DNA of 64,000 nt from Mycobacterium kubicae (GCF_015689175.1 NZ_CP065047.1:1674001-1738000); one strand, 5' to 3'. Shown: positions 55,175 through 64,000, counted from the first letter of the stretch. The notes: generated by a model from the letters alone, not told the origin. Program-made: numbers and translations.

Positions 55175-56704
55175 TCAATACAGCGCGCGCACCGCGTCGA
55201 TCGTGTCGGCTTCGGTCGGGGGCTTGTCGTCCCGGTAGCGCACCACCCGGGCGAAGCGCAGCGCCACTCCGCCGGGATATCGCGACGACCCCTGCACTCC
55301 GTCGATGGCAACCTCGACCACCTGCTCGGGTCGCACCCGGACCACGTAGCCATCGGTGCCGTCTACGGCCAGTTCGGTGAACCGCGCGGTCTGCCAATCC
55401 AGCATCGCGTCGGTCATTCCTTTGAAAGTCTTTCCGACCATGACGAATTCGCCGCTGGCCGGGTCGCGTGCGCCCAGATGGATGTTCGACAGTTTGCCGC
55501 GACGGCGTCCCGAACCCCACTCCACGGCCAGCACCACGAGGTCCAGGGTGTGCACCGGCTTGACCTTCAACCAGCCCGCTCCCCGGCGGCCCGCTTGGTA
55601 GGGCGCGCCGGGCGCCTTGACCATGACTCCCTCGTGACCGGCGGCCAGCATCGCTTCAAGAAAGGCCCGGGCAGCGGACTCGTCCGAGGTGAGCAGCCGG
55701 TCTACTCGTTGCTGTGCCGGCACCAAGGCGTCCAGAGCGGCCAGCCGCTCGGTGGTCGGCGCGTCGAGCAGATCTCCGCCGTCGCGATGCAGGATGTCGA
55801 AGAAGAACACCGAAAGTGGCTGCGCTGCCTGAGCGGCCGCGACGTCGACCTTCCGGCCGAATCGCGACGCGGTGACCTGGAAGCGATGCGGCCGATTGTC
55901 CGGGCGCAGCGCAATCGCTTCGCCGTCGGCGACCAGGTCTCGCACCGGCAATGCCAATGTCGCCGCTACCACCTCGGGTAGCCGGGCGGTGACATCGTCA
56001 AGGCTTCGGGTGAACACCTTGACCTCGTCACCGGCGCGGTGGATCTGGACTCGGGCGCCGTCCAACTTCGCCTCGAAAAGCGTTGTGCCGTTGTGCTTTT
56101 CCAGGGCATCGGCCACTCCGGTCGCGGTTTGCGCGAGCATCGGGCCCACGGGGCGGCCCACCCGCAAGGTGAACGCGTCCAGCGCCGCCGCTCCGCCGGT
56201 CAGGCCGGCCGCCGCGACCGCAGGCAGGTCGCCACCGAGCATGGCGGCGCGCTGCACCGCCGCAGCGGGGATGCCGGCCGCCTTGGCGACCGCGTCGGCC
56301 ATGATCCCGACCAGCGCACCTTGACGCAGTTCGCCGCTCAACAACCGCAACAGGAAGGTCTGCTCGGGTTGGGTTGCGGCGGAGAACAATTCGGCGAGCA
56401 ACTCGGCGCGCCGCCCTTGGGATCCCGGGCCGGATACCGCCCCGATCCGCGAGAACGTCGCGTCGACCTCACCGACGGTCAACACCGGATCGGAAGCCGG
56501 CGGCGGCAGCCTTCGCAGGGCCGCATAGCCCACGCCGATCTGGCGTTGCCGCAGTTCCCCGGACAGCCAGGACACCACGATGGCGACCAGTTCCGGGTCG
56601 GGCGCCGCGCGGCGCAGCAGCTCGGCGATGTGCGCGACCTTGGACAGCCGCGACGAGGTGCTACCTACGTCGACCGACGTGGTCGCCACCTCCAAAAGCC
56701 GCAC
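55175..56704 (-). CDS. ligB: ATP-dependent DNA ligase LigB
   Basis: A 509-residue DNA ligase. The nucleotidyltransferase motif I is [13 protein letters not shown] with the AMP-accepting Lys; motif III is [10 protein letters not shown], motif [14 protein letters not shown], and motif V WLKVKPVH. The N-terminal 200 residues form the DNA-binding domain and the C-terminal OB-fold ends near [10 protein letters not shown]. The length matches mycobacterial LigB (Rv3062, about 507). LigB is a non-essential repair ligase, unlike the NAD-dependent LigA. cstA follows on the same strand. Confidence 0.94.
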   Translation of the reverse strand: MRLLEVATTSVDVGSTSSRLSKVAHIAELLRRAAPDPELVAIVVSWLSGELRQRQIGVGYAALRRLPPPASDPVLTVGEVDATFSRIGAVSGPGSQGRRAELLAELFSAATQPEQTFLLRLLSGELRQGALVGIMADAVAKAAGIPAAAVQRAAMLGGDLPAVAAAGLTGGAAALDAFTLRVGRPVGPMLAQTATGVADALEKHNGTTLFEAKLDGARVQIHRAGDEVKVFTRSLDDVTARLPEVVAATLALPVRDLVADGEAIALRPDNRPHRFQVTASRFGRKVDVAAAQAAQPLSVFFFDILHRDGGDLLDAPTTERLAALDALVPAQQRVDRLLTSDESAARAFLEAMLAAGHEGVMVKAPGAPYQAGRRGAGWLKVKPVHTLDLVVLAVEWGSGRRRGKLSNIHLGARDPASGEFVMVGKTFKGMTDAMLDWQTARFTELAVDGTDGYVVRVRPEQVVEVAIDGVQGSSRYPGGVALRFARVVRYRDDKPPTEADTIDAVRALY

Positions 56705-56752
56705 GCTTAGAGCTTGGCACGGGCGGCCGACATCTCGACGGGTGCGGCACTC

Positions 56753-57460
56753 TCAGGCGAAATTGCGGAGGGCGTCGAACTCCGCCCTGACGATGCGGTA
56801 GCACTCGCAGGCCATCTCTTCGAGCCCTTGGCGGTTCAGGATGGTGATGGTTCCGCGGCTATAGCGCATCATCCCTTGCTCTTGTATGCGTTGAGCGGTT
56901 TCCGAGACGGTCGGTCGGTGCACTCCGAGCATCTGGCTCAGGAATTCCTGAGTCATCAGCATGTCATTGGCACCGACGCGGTCTTGGGTGGTGAGCAACC
57001 ACCGGGCCATGCGCGCATCGGTGGGGTGAGTGCTGTTGCAGACCACATTCTGCGCGACCTGCACCATGGTGGCCTGGGTGTAGCGATTGAGCAGCTGATG
57101 GAGTGCGCCGTCGCCGCTCAGCGCCTCTTGAAAGTCCGCGACGCTGATGCGGGCGGTTTCACCGGCGATCTGGCAGAAGGAGGCCTGGGGACTGGTCGCT
57201 GCTCCCAGGTAGACCGGAAGGCCGACCATGCCCTCGTGACCGATGGTGGCAACTTCCACGGCGATGCGCCGATCGGTGACCGCGACCAGCGAAAACACCG
57301 ACGACAGTGGGAAATACACGTCGGCGATCGGGGTGTGGGGTTCATAGCCGGACTGCTTCAGTCGGGTCTGTTCAAGCCGCAGGTGCGGCCGCATCCTGGC
57401 GTATTCCCGCTCGGGTAACTGTCCGAGAATGGCGTTGCGCCGAAAATCATCGGAAGTCAT
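56753..57460 (-). CDS. Crp/Fnr-family transcriptional regulator
   Basis: A 235-residue regulator: a cNMP-binding-like domain (VYFPLSSVFSLVAVTDRRIAVE and GHEGMVGLPVYLG) and a C-terminal helix-turn-helix (LMTQEFLSQMLGVHRPTVSETA). The phosphate-binding cassette of true CRP (RxS/T) is not evident, so the ligand is uncertain. It is divergent from the CheB-like gene, with a palindrome between them. Confidence 0.87.
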   Translation of the reverse strand: MTSDDFRRNAILGQLPEREYARMRPHLRLEQTRLKQSGYEPHTPIADVYFPLSSVFSLVAVTDRRIAVEVATIGHEGMVGLPVYLGAATSPQASFCQIAGETARISVADFQEALSGDGALHQLLNRYTQATMVQVAQNVVCNSTHPTDARMARWLLTTQDRVGANDMLMTQEFLSQMLGVHRPTVSETAQRIQEQGMMRYSRGTITILNRQGLEEMACECYRIVRAEFDALRNFA

Positions 57461-57520
57461 CTCCGCGGCTCTCTGTGGTCCTGTCGTGCGATCGGTGACT
57501 ACCCAGGTCCCGGCGACTTA

Positions 57521-57536
57521 TGTCCGCGACCGGACA
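57521..57536. promoter_or_regulatory. Palindrome TGTCCG-4-CGGACA between crp-like and cheB-like genes
   Basis: A perfect 6-4-6 inverted repeat 60 bases from the crp-like start and 20 from the cheB-like start. A second imperfect dyad (ATGTCCGGTACCCGACAT) covers the start codon of the cheB-like gene. They may be sites for the divergent Crp-type regulator or another repressor. Confidence 0.45.
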
Positions 57537-57556
57537 CACGGGCTAAGGTTGTCCTT

Positions 57557-58222
57557 ATGTCCGGTACCCGACATACGGCCGGTGAATCCACTGCTGCGCC
57601 GGAGTTCGTACCGCAATTCTCGTGGGTTGTTTTGGTGGCCTCGCTGGGCGGCATGGAGGCCTTCAGCACCGTGCTATCGCGACTGCCGTCATGGTTTCCC
57701 GTGCCGGTGCTCGTGGTGCAACACCGCCCCCAGATCGCGCAGCCCGATCCGCTGGCGGCGGTTTTGTCCCGCAGAACTCACCTGCCGGTACGAGTCGCCG
57801 TGGACGGCGTGACGGCGCACCAACCCGGCGTGACGGTAGTACCGGGGGCCACCGCGGCCGCCATCGACCCAAGCGGCTTGTGGCGACTGCGGCCCACGTC
57901 CAAGGCGACCGGTCCCGGTGATGTCCTGCTGGCCAGCGCAGCCTATGCGGGCCGGACGATCGCCGTGATCCTCACGGACTATCAAGCCGATGGCAGCCGC
58001 GGGTGCCGTTCGGTCAAGGTGGGCGGTGGCCGGGTTCTGGTGCAAGACCCCTCCGATGCCCGCGCTTCGGGTATGCCGGCCAGCGCGATCAGCACCGGCT
58101 GCGTCGACTTCGTGCTGCCCTTGCAGCGCATTCCGGCCGCGCTGCTGGCGCTGACCGTCGCGCCGGGTGCCGCGGAGTTGTTCAGCGTTCCGATTCCGCC
58201 CTGGGCCCGCCTGACCTCGTGA
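57557..58222 (+). CDS. Free-standing CheB-like methylesterase
   Basis: A 221-residue protein with the CheB catalytic fold: VLVASLGGMEAFSTVLSRL has the Ser of the S-x-G-G motif, VVQHRPQIAQ the His, and ILTDYQADGSRGC the region that usually reads L-T-G-M-G-x-D-G with the catalytic Asp. It lacks a receiver domain. No che genes or flagellar genes are present and mycobacteria are non-motile, so it must serve another role, perhaps removing a methyl ester or sensing. Regulated, if at all, with the divergent Crp-type protein. Confidence 0.82.
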   Translation: MSGTRHTAGESTAAPEFVPQFSWVVLVASLGGMEAFSTVLSRLPSWFPVPVLVVQHRPQIAQPDPLAAVLSRRTHLPVRVAVDGVTAHQPGVTVVPGATAAAIDPSGLWRLRPTSKATGPGDVLLASAAYAGRTIAVILTDYQADGSRGCRSVKVGGGRVLVQDPSDARASGMPASAISTGCVDFVLPLQRIPAALLALTVAPGAAELFSVPIPPWARLTS

Positions 58223-58385
58223 CCCGGCGTTTCAGGGAATTACCCGCCGCGTAGCCGAGGTCTGACCACGTTCTCTGGTCACTGGTGGCTGGCCTTGGCA
58301 TGGCTGCCGACACCGGCGCCGAGCCGACGCGCTAGCGTGCCTCTTTAACGTTACAAATTCGAAGGATTCTGACAAGGAGGTCCGA

Positions 58386-59144
58386 ATGGAGATCAGCGGG
58401 AAGAAAGTCGTCGTCATCGGCGGCGCGTCGGGCATGGGCCGGGCCAGTGCCGAGCTCTTGGCCCAGCGTGGCGCACAGGTCGCTGTCCTGGACCGCGAAG
58501 GCTCCGACGGCAAAACCGTCGCCGACGGTATCGGCGGTCCGTTTTACCCGGTCGACGTCACCGACTTCGCCGGCACTGAAGAAGCGTTGCAGTCGGCGGT
58601 GGGCGACTTGGGCGGCCTGCATGTCACGGTGACCACCGCCGGCGGCGGCATCGCCAAGCGCACGCTGACCAAATCCGGCCCGCATGACCTCGAATCCTTC
58701 CAAGCCGTGATCGATCTCAACCTCATCGCCACCTTCAACATCAGCCGGCTGGCGGCGGCGCACATGGCCAAGAATGAGCCCGAAGACGAAGAGCGCGGCG
58801 TCATCATCAACACCGCCTCCATTGCGGCCTTCGAGGGCCAGATCGGGCAGGTCGCCTACACCGCCGCCAAGGCCGGAATCGCGGGCATGTGTCTGACGAT
58901 GGCGCGAGACCTCGGATCGATGGGCATCCGCGTGCTGGCGATCGCGCCCAGCCTCTTTCTCACCGGCTTGACCGCTATGGTTCCCGACGAGATGGCCAGC
59001 CAGCTGGTCAAAGACGCCGCCTTCCCCAAACGCATGGGCCGCCCCGAGGAGTACGCCAAGCTGGTGGCGGCCATCGTGGACAACCCGATGCTCAACGGTC
59101 AGTGCCTGCGACTGGACGCGGGGCAGCGGTTCGCTCCCAAGTAA
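58386..59144 (+). CDS. SDR-family dehydrogenase (HSD10/3-hydroxyacyl-CoA type)
   Basis: A 252-residue short-chain dehydrogenase. GGASGMGRASAELLA is the NAD-binding glycine motif, DREGSDG the cofactor-choosing acidic region, NTASIAAFEGQIGQVAYTAAKAG holds the Ser and Y-x-x-x-K catalytic pair. The overall sequence resembles type II 3-hydroxyacyl-CoA dehydrogenases. A perfect AAGGAGGT precedes ATG. Being next to fadE22, it probably acts in beta-oxidation. Confidence 0.88.
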   Translation: MEISGKKVVVIGGASGMGRASAELLAQRGAQVAVLDREGSDGKTVADGIGGPFYPVDVTDFAGTEEALQSAVGDLGGLHVTVTTAGGGIAKRTLTKSGPHDLESFQAVIDLNLIATFNISRLAAAHMAKNEPEDEERGVIINTASIAAFEGQIGQVAYTAAKAGIAGMCLTMARDLGSMGIRVLAIAPSLFLTGLTAMVPDEMASQLVKDAAFPKRMGRPEEYAKLVAAIVDNPMLNGQCLRLDAGQRFAPK

Positions 59145-59242
59145 CGCCCCCGCCTGTCGGGCTCGTCGGGAATAAGTACACTCTTTAGGCAATCGGAGTC
59201 GGGCAACGACGCTGGCTCCGTCGCGCCGCGAGGAGGACCCTG

Positions 59243-61408
59243 ATGGGTATCGCACTGACCGACGACCATCGTGAACTCGCTGAGGTAGCGCGTGGGTTCC
59301 TGACTTCGCAGAAGGCCCGCTGGGCGGCACGCGAGCTGCTCGACGCGGCTGAGGAGACGCGACCGCCGTTCTGGCAAAACCTGGCCGAGCTCGGCTGGCT
59401 CGGGCTGCACATCGACGAGGAACACGGCGGCTCCGGCTATGGCCTGCCGGAGCTGGTCGTGGTGGTCGAGGAGCTCGGTCGCGCCGTCGCGCCCGGGCCT
59501 TTTGTGCCGACCGTGATCGCCTCGGCGGTGATCGCCAAAGACGGTACGGCAGAACAAAAGACGCGCCTACTGCCCGGATTGATCGACGGAACGGTCACTG
59601 CCGGCATCGGCTTGGCGGGCGAAGTTCGCGTCGCCGACGGTGTCGCCGACGGTGACGCGGGCATCGTGCTCGGCGCGGGTCTGGCCGGGCTGCTGCTCGT
59701 CGCCGCCGGTGACGACGTACTTGTCTTGGAGCGTGACCGGGCGGGTGTCACCGTCGAGGTGCCGGAGAACTTCGATCCCACCCGGCGATCCGGACGTGTC
59801 CGGCTGCAGAACGTCAGCGTCACGGCCGATGACATCTTGTCGGGTGCGCACGCGTCGGCGCTGGCGCGGGCGCGCACGCTGTTGGCCGCTGAGGCCGTCG
59901 GCGGTGCGGGCGACTGCGTCGATGCCGCGGTGAGCTATGCCAAGGTACGCCAGCAGTTCGGCCGCACTATCGCGACTTTCCAAGCGATCAAACATCATTG
60001 CGCCAACATGCTGGTGGCCACCGAGTCTGCGATAGCCGCGGTGTGGGACGCCGCACGCGCTGCCGCCGAGGACGAAGATCAGTTCCGCCTGATTGCCGCC
60101 GTGGCGGCGGTGCAGGCGTTTCCCGCCTACGCCCGCAACGCCGAACTCAACATCCAGGTGCACGGCGGTATCGGATTCACCTGGGAGCACGACGCGCACC
60201 TGCACCTGCGGCGGGCGCTGGTCGTTGCCGGATTGTTCGGTGGTGACGCGCCGGCCGCCGACGTGGTCGACCGCACCGTGGCCGGGACCAAGCGGGTCAA
60301 CAGCCTCGACCTGCCGCCCGAGGCAGAAGAGTTGCGTGCCCAGATCCGTTCGGATGTCGGTGAAATCGCTGCGCTGGAGGGTAAGGCGCAACTGGACAAG
60401 CTGATCGAGACGGGCTACGTGATGCCGCACTGGCCCAAGCCGTGGGGCCGTGCGGCTGATGCGGTGGAGCAGTTGGTCATCGAGGAAGAGTTCCGCGCGG
60501 CCGGTATCAAACGCCCGGAGTACTCCATCACCGGCTGGGTGATTCTCACCTTGATTCAGCACGGAACCGATTGGCAGATCGAACGATTCGTCGAGAATGC
60601 GCTGCGTCAGGACGAGATCTGGTGCCAGCTGTTCTCCGAACCCGAAGCCGGGTCGGACGCGGCGTCGGTCAAGACCCGGGCCACCCGGCTGGATGGCGGC
60701 TGGAAGATCAACGGGCAGAAGGTGTGGACCAGTGGTGCGCAGTTCTGCGCCCGCGGCCTGGCCACCGTGCGCACCGACCCGGAAGCGCCCAAGCACGCGG
60801 GCATCACCACGGTGATCATCGACATGAAAGGCCCCGGCGTCGAGGTGCGGCCATTGCGGCAGATCACCGGCGGTTCAGAATTCAACGAGGTGTTCTTCAA
60901 CGACGTGTTCGTTCCCGACGAAGATGTGGTCGGCGCGCCGAACTCCGGCTGGACCGTCGCCCGAGCGACGCTGGGCAATGAACGGGTCACCATCGGGGGC
61001 AGCGGCGGCTACTACGAAGGCATGGCGTCCAAGCTGGTTCAGCTGGTTGGGCACCGGGGAGATGCATTGGCCGGCAGCAAGATCCGCGTAGGCGCCTTCC
61101 TGGCCAATGACCACTCGCTGCGGCTGCTGAACCTACGCCGCGCCGCGCGCAGCGTAGAAGGCGCCGGCCCCGGCCCGGAGGGCAATGTCACCAAGTTGAA
61201 GGTCGCCGAACACATGATCGAGGGTGCGGCGATCTCCGCGGCGTTGTTGGGGCCGGACATCGCGCTGATCGACGGACCTGGAGCGGTGGTCGGCCGGATG
61301 GTCATGGGTGCTCGCGGCATGGCGATCGCCGGAGGCACTTCGGAGGTGACGCGCAACCAGATCGCCGAGCGGATTCTGGGGATGCCGCGCGATCCGCTGA
61401 TCAACTGA
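59243..61408 (+). CDS. fadE22: Two-module acyl-CoA dehydrogenase (FadE22 type)
   Basis: A 721-residue protein made of two acyl-CoA dehydrogenase modules. Residues 1 to about 355 form the first (GIALTDDHRELAEVARG to HGGIGFTWEHDAHLHLRRA). The second covers about 375-721 (YVMPHWPKPWG, CQLFSEPEAGSDAASVKTRAT, INGQKVWTSGAQFC, GGTSEVTRNQIAERILG). Ordinary enzymes have one module and work as homotetramers; the fusion mimics the heterodimers seen in mycobacterial steroid catabolism. An AGGAGGACC site precedes ATG. Equivalent to Rv3061c. Confidence 0.92.
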   Translation: MGIALTDDHRELAEVARGFLTSQKARWAARELLDAAEETRPPFWQNLAELGWLGLHIDEEHGGSGYGLPELVVVVEELGRAVAPGPFVPTVIASAVIAKDGTAEQKTRLLPGLIDGTVTAGIGLAGEVRVADGVADGDAGIVLGAGLAGLLLVAAGDDVLVLERDRAGVTVEVPENFDPTRRSGRVRLQNVSVTADDILSGAHASALARARTLLAAEAVGGAGDCVDAAVSYAKVRQQFGRTIATFQAIKHHCANMLVATESAIAAVWDAARAAAEDEDQFRLIAAVAAVQAFPAYARNAELNIQVHGGIGFTWEHDAHLHLRRALVVAGLFGGDAPAADVVDRTVAGTKRVNSLDLPPEAEELRAQIRSDVGEIAALEGKAQLDKLIETGYVMPHWPKPWGRAADAVEQLVIEEEFRAAGIKRPEYSITGWVILTLIQHGTDWQIERFVENALRQDEIWCQLFSEPEAGSDAASVKTRATRLDGGWKINGQKVWTSGAQFCARGLATVRTDPEAPKHAGITTVIIDMKGPGVEVRPLRQITGGSEFNEVFFNDVFVPDEDVVGAPNSGWTVARATLGNERVTIGGSGGYYEGMASKLVQLVGHRGDALAGSKIRVGAFLANDHSLRLLNLRRAARSVEGAGPGPEGNVTKLKVAEHMIEGAAISAALLGPDIALIDGPGAVVGRMVMGARGMAIAGGTSEVTRNQIAERILGMPRDPLIN

Positions 61409-61418
61409 TTTCGCTCGG

Positions 61419-61476
61419 CGAGCAGACGCAGAATCGCATCAACAGCACCGGTTACGTGCGATTCTGCGTCTGCTCG
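61419..61476. terminator. Bidirectional terminator, 20-bp perfect inverted repeat
   Basis: Arms beginning CGAGCAGACGCAGAATCGCA and its exact complement at 61457-61476 enclose 18 bases. It sits 10 bases after fadE22 and 3 bases before the end of the converging Zn-ribbon gene, so it can stop both. It resembles palindromes found repeatedly in mycobacterial genomes. Confidence 0.8.
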
Positions 61477-61479
61477 CGT

Positions 61480-61827
61480 TCAAGCCGGGGCGAACAACGG
61501 CGCGCCGCCGGCGCCCTTTTCCGGTCGGATGCCGACGGGCATTCCACACGTCACCGAATCCGGTTCACAGTCCACGATATTGGCCGCGACGCGGAGCCCA
61601 CTCTGCTCGTCGAGTTCGATGAGGGCGATCACATACGGCGTCGGCACCTCAGGGTTGTACGGGTGGTAGTTGACCGTATAGGTGAACACCGTGCCCTGCC
61701 CGGAGACCGGTCGTGCGACCAGCGACTCGCCACAGTCACGGCAGGTGCCGGTCGCGGGATGGATCCACTTGGCGCAGTTGTCGCAGTGTTCGATCAGCAG
61801 CGGGGACGTCTCGGCCGACACCAGCAA
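61480..61827 (-). CDS. Zn-ribbon/OB-fold (DUF35) acyl-CoA-associated protein
   Basis: A 115-residue protein: an N-terminal rubredoxin-like zinc ribbon (CDNCAKWIHPATGTCRDC) then an OB-fold (GTVFTYTVNYHPYN, YVIALIELDEQSGLRVAANI). DUF35 proteins pair with thiolase-like lipid-transfer proteins, and such a gene lies divergently at 61877. The pair may form a complex that binds acyl-CoA in sterol or lipid degradation. Confidence 0.88.
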   Translation of the reverse strand: MLVSAETSPLLIEHCDNCAKWIHPATGTCRDCGESLVARPVSGQGTVFTYTVNYHPYNPEVPTPYVIALIELDEQSGLRVAANIVDCEPDSVTCGMPVGIRPEKGAGGAPLFAPA

Positions 61828-61876
61828 TACAGTACACTCTATTGATTCCAGTCAGCGATGCGTGCGGGCGGTGCAG

Positions 61877-63070
61877 ATGAGCTATTTCGAAAAAGACGCG
61901 ATCCTGTCCGGCATCGGTATCTCACGAATCGGCCGTCGCACCGGCATCCCGGGGCGGGACTTGACCATGGAGGCCGTACGCGCCGCCATCACCGACGCCG
62001 GCCTGGCGGCCACCGATATCGACGGCATCGCCACCCTCGGCGATACTCCCGCCGCCGAGGTAAACGCCGAACTTCAGATCGAGGCCGCCGACTGCGGCAG
62101 CGGGTTCGGTACCGGCGGCCTGCTCAGCCCGGTCATGTCGGCGTGCCGGGCGGTGGCAGAGCGACGCGCCCGGCACGTGGTGGTCTACCGGACGATTCAG
62201 ATGCTGGGCGGCACGGTGCCCGTCAAACAGGACGAGGACGCGCCGCCCCCGCCGCTGGCGCGCATGTTCGAGACCCCCGAGGGTGAAGAACCTCCGGCCG
62301 TCGGAGCGATGGACGACATCAACGATCTTGTTGCCGCACAGGCGTATTCGGCCGCGAACTGGCTGGCGCTGAACTGTCGTCGCCATATGGAGTTGTACGG
62401 CACCACCAAGGAGCAGTTGGGCTGGATTGCGCTCAACGGGCGGCGCAACGCGGCGTTGAATCCCCTTGCGGTGTACCGGGAGCCGATGACGATGGACGAC
62501 TATCTGGCAGCGCGGTTGGTGTCCACTCCGTTCGGGTTGTTCGACTGCGACGTCCCCATCGACGGCTCCATCGCGGTGGTCGTCTCGAGTGCGGACTACG
62601 GCGCCGACTGCCCGCACCGCCCGGTGCGGGTGGAGGCGATCGGGGGCTCCGACGGCGCGGGCGGGTGGTTCCATCGTGCCGACTACCCGAAGATGGCGAT
62701 GTCGGATGCCGCGGCGCAGATGTGGTCCCGCACGGACTTGACGCCGACCGATCTCGACGTCGCGCAACTGTACGACGGCTTCACGTTCCTGACGCTGGCA
62801 TGGCTGGAAGCGCTGGGCATCTGCGGCGACGGCGAGGCGGGTCCGTTCGTCGACGGCGGTCAACGGATCGCGCGCGACGGCGCCTTGCCGCTGAACACCT
62901 ACGGGGGCCAACTGTCGGCGGGACGCATGCACGGCTACTGGGCGCTGCACGAGGGCTGCCTGCAGTTGCGGGGTGAGGCAGGGGAGCGGCAGGTTTCGCA
63001 GCGCCCGAAGGTCGGGGTGGTTTCGGTGGGCGGCGGTCCCGTCGCGGGATGCATGCTGCTCAGCTGCTGA
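61877..63070 (+). CDS. Thiolase-like lipid-transfer protein (Ltp/SCP-x type)
   Basis: A 397-residue thiolase-superfamily protein. ILSGIGISRIGRRTG starts the first half; CGSGFGTGGLLSPVMSACRAVAERRARHV covers the region of the nucleophile; DVAQLYDGFTFLTLAWLEALG and LNTYGGQLSAGRMHGYW belong to the second half with the His/Gly motifs. Such proteins with a DUF35 partner act as retro-aldolases in steroid side-chain removal. It shares a divergent promoter with the DUF35 gene. ATG at 61877 is chosen; the longer upstream frame is shadow. Confidence 0.85.
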   Translation: MSYFEKDAILSGIGISRIGRRTGIPGRDLTMEAVRAAITDAGLAATDIDGIATLGDTPAAEVNAELQIEAADCGSGFGTGGLLSPVMSACRAVAERRARHVVVYRTIQMLGGTVPVKQDEDAPPPPLARMFETPEGEEPPAVGAMDDINDLVAAQAYSAANWLALNCRRHMELYGTTKEQLGWIALNGRRNAALNPLAVYREPMTMDDYLAARLVSTPFGLFDCDVPIDGSIAVVVSSADYGADCPHRPVRVEAIGGSDGAGGWFHRADYPKMAMSDAAAQMWSRTDLTPTDLDVAQLYDGFTFLTLAWLEALGICGDGEAGPFVDGGQRIARDGALPLNTYGGQLSAGRMHGYWALHEGCLQLRGEAGERQVSQRPKVGVVSVGGGPVAGCMLLSC

Positions 63071-63099
63071 GCCGGCCACCTAGCCGCATAGAGCTGCAC

Positions 63100-64000
63100 T
63101 TGACTACCGATCAAGCCGACAAGCGGGCCGCCAAGATCGCCCGTCGCATCGAGGCCAACATCGTCCGGCGGGGCTGGGTCGTTGGGGAGTCACTGGGCTC
63201 GGAGAGCGCTCTGCAGGAACGGTATTGCGTGAGCCGTTCGGTGCTGCGCGAAGCTGTGCGTCTGGTCGAGCACCACCAGGTCGCCAGGATGCGTCGGGGG
63301 CCCAACGGCGGACTGATCGTCTGCGAGCCCGACGCCGGCCCGGCCGCCCGAGCCATCGTCATTTATCTCGAGTACTTGGGCATCAACCTCGATGACCTGC
63401 TCAACGCCCGGCTGGTGCTCGAGCCCTTGGCGGCTTCGCTTGCCGCCGAGCACATCGACGAAGCGGGTATCGACCGGCTCCGTGCTGTGCTGCGCGCCGA
63501 AGCGCAGTGGCAGCCCGGAATGCCGGCACTTCGCGACGAATTCCACGTTGCACTCGCAGAGCAGTCCAAGAACCCGGTGTTGCAACTCTTCATCGAAATC
63601 GTCATGAGGCTCACCCGGCGTTCCGTCCGGCAGTCCAGGACCGCGTCGCCTGACGAAGCCATCGAAGCCGTCGACCAGATGCACCACGACCATTCGGAGG
63701 TCGTCGCCGCGGTTACCGCCGGGGATGCGGCCCGCGCCAAGACGCTCACCGAGCGACACGTCGAAGCCGTAACGGCCTGGCTGCAGAAATACCACCGGCG
63801 CCACAGTGCCCACGGTCCGGCGCGCGCGCGTCGGCGGGCACCTCGGCTGGACGCGGAAGCGCCGCGCGGCAAGCTGGCCGAAGTGCTGGCAGCCACCATC
63901 GGCGACGACATCGCCGCCAGCGGGTGGCAGATCGGGGCCGTTTTCGGGACCGAGTCGGCGCTGCTGGAGCGCTACCGGGTGAGCCGTGCGGTGCTACGCG
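63100..64000 (+). CDS. Double GntR-family regulator (partial at window end)
   Basis: An open frame from TTG 63100 to the window end. A first GntR helix-turn-helix (ARRIEANIVRRGWVVGESLG, SALQERYCVSRSVLREAV) is followed by an FCD-type ligand domain (RLVLEPLAASLAAEH, HHDHSEVVAAVTAGDA). A second GntR domain starts near codon 255 (LAATIGDDIAASGWQIG, ALLERYRVSRAVLR). This matches the two-GntR layout of Rv3060c (about 490 residues). It lies just after the thiolase-like gene and probably controls the fadE22 cluster. The C-terminal end is outside the window. Confidence 0.85.
   Translation, partial: MTTDQADKRAAKIARRIEANIVRRGWVVGESLGSESALQERYCVSRSVLREAVRLVEHHQVARMRRGPNGGLIVCEPDAGPAARAIVIYLEYLGINLDDLLNARLVLEPLAASLAAEHIDEAGIDRLRAVLRAEAQWQPGMPALRDEFHVALAEQSKNPVLQLFIEIVMRLTRRSVRQSRTASPDEAIEAVDQMHHDHSEVVAAVTAGDAARAKTLTERHVEAVTAWLQKYHRRHSAHGPARARRRAPRLDAEAPRGKLAEVLAATIGDDIAASGWQIGAVFGTESALLERYRVSRAVLR

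Noticed and set aside
54716..55981. 421-codon plus-strand frame across cstA and ligB
   Set aside because: It overlaps two well-supported minus-strand genes and has no domain.

Overview
The window is high-GC actinobacterial DNA and almost certainly comes from a Mycobacterium. It has a PE_PGRS protein, EspC-like and amidase-type proteins of type VII secretion, a two-domain FadE22-type acyl-CoA dehydrogenase, LigB, CstA, a GH6 cellulase and IS1081-like transposase genes. From memory of H37Rv, the two ends match its Rv3060c-Rv3075c block read backwards. The left end (1-4.5 kb) has a CoA-ester lyase, DUF488, DUF190, two CrcB and phosphoglucomutase. The right end (47-64 kb) has the Rv3066-type TetR, mmr, cstA, ligB, fadE22 and a double-GntR regulator. 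About 42 kb of accessory DNA lies between these ends.

Layout. (1) 1-4.5 kb: core metabolic and fluoride-export genes. (2) 4,575-19,436: a genomic island in a tRNA-Ala(GGC) gene, bounded by 47-bp direct repeats with one mismatch. It carries an hsdS remnant, a large NB-ARC/STAND ATPase with an N-terminal nuclease-like domain, and a minus-strand gene string. The string encodes a SEC-C/HNH-like protein, a short ApeA-N-like protein, a portal-like protein and a 984-residue membrane protein. An insertion element splits the portal-like gene. (3) 19.6-22.6 kb: two Excalibur proteins and a small type VII-like module (YbaB-like, secreted Amidase_6 protein, membrane protein, EspC-like). (4) 22.6-28 kb: hydrolase, DUF1906 Tat protein, a PE_PGRS protein fused to a phosphodiesterase-like domain, and a GH6 cellulase. 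(5) 28-39.4 kb: PaaX, TetR and AraC regulators around a FadD and AidB-like acyl-CoA dehydrogenase operon. The dehydrogenase gene is split by a second copy of the same insertion element. (6) 39.4-47 kb: hydrolases, a CitE-like lyase, glycogen phosphorylase, an HD protein and small secreted or membrane proteins. (7) 47-64 kb: the conserved right-hand block, with a GT87 mannosyltransferase, an Hsp70-like protein, a beta-lactamase-fold esterase, Crp/CheB-like genes and a lipid-degradation cluster.

The most unusual structure is the 4,575-bp insertion element, present twice in opposite orientation (12,694-17,268 and 33,437-38,011). Each copy has imperfect inverted ends and its own 8-bp target duplication. 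The IS1081/IS256-type transposase gene inside is itself interrupted, just before its predicted catalytic glutamate, by about 3.15 kb carrying two overlapping tyrosine recombinase genes that resemble Tn554 TnpA and TnpB. Both copies carry the same nested insertion and encode identical proteins, so the composite has moved as a unit.

The island looks like an immunity locus. The nuclease-STAND protein resembles Cap4/Avs-type defence proteins. The adjacent four-gene string has domains seen in other defence genes but a combination I do not recognise as a named system. Functional statements rest on motifs, lengths and recalled family knowledge; no searches were run.
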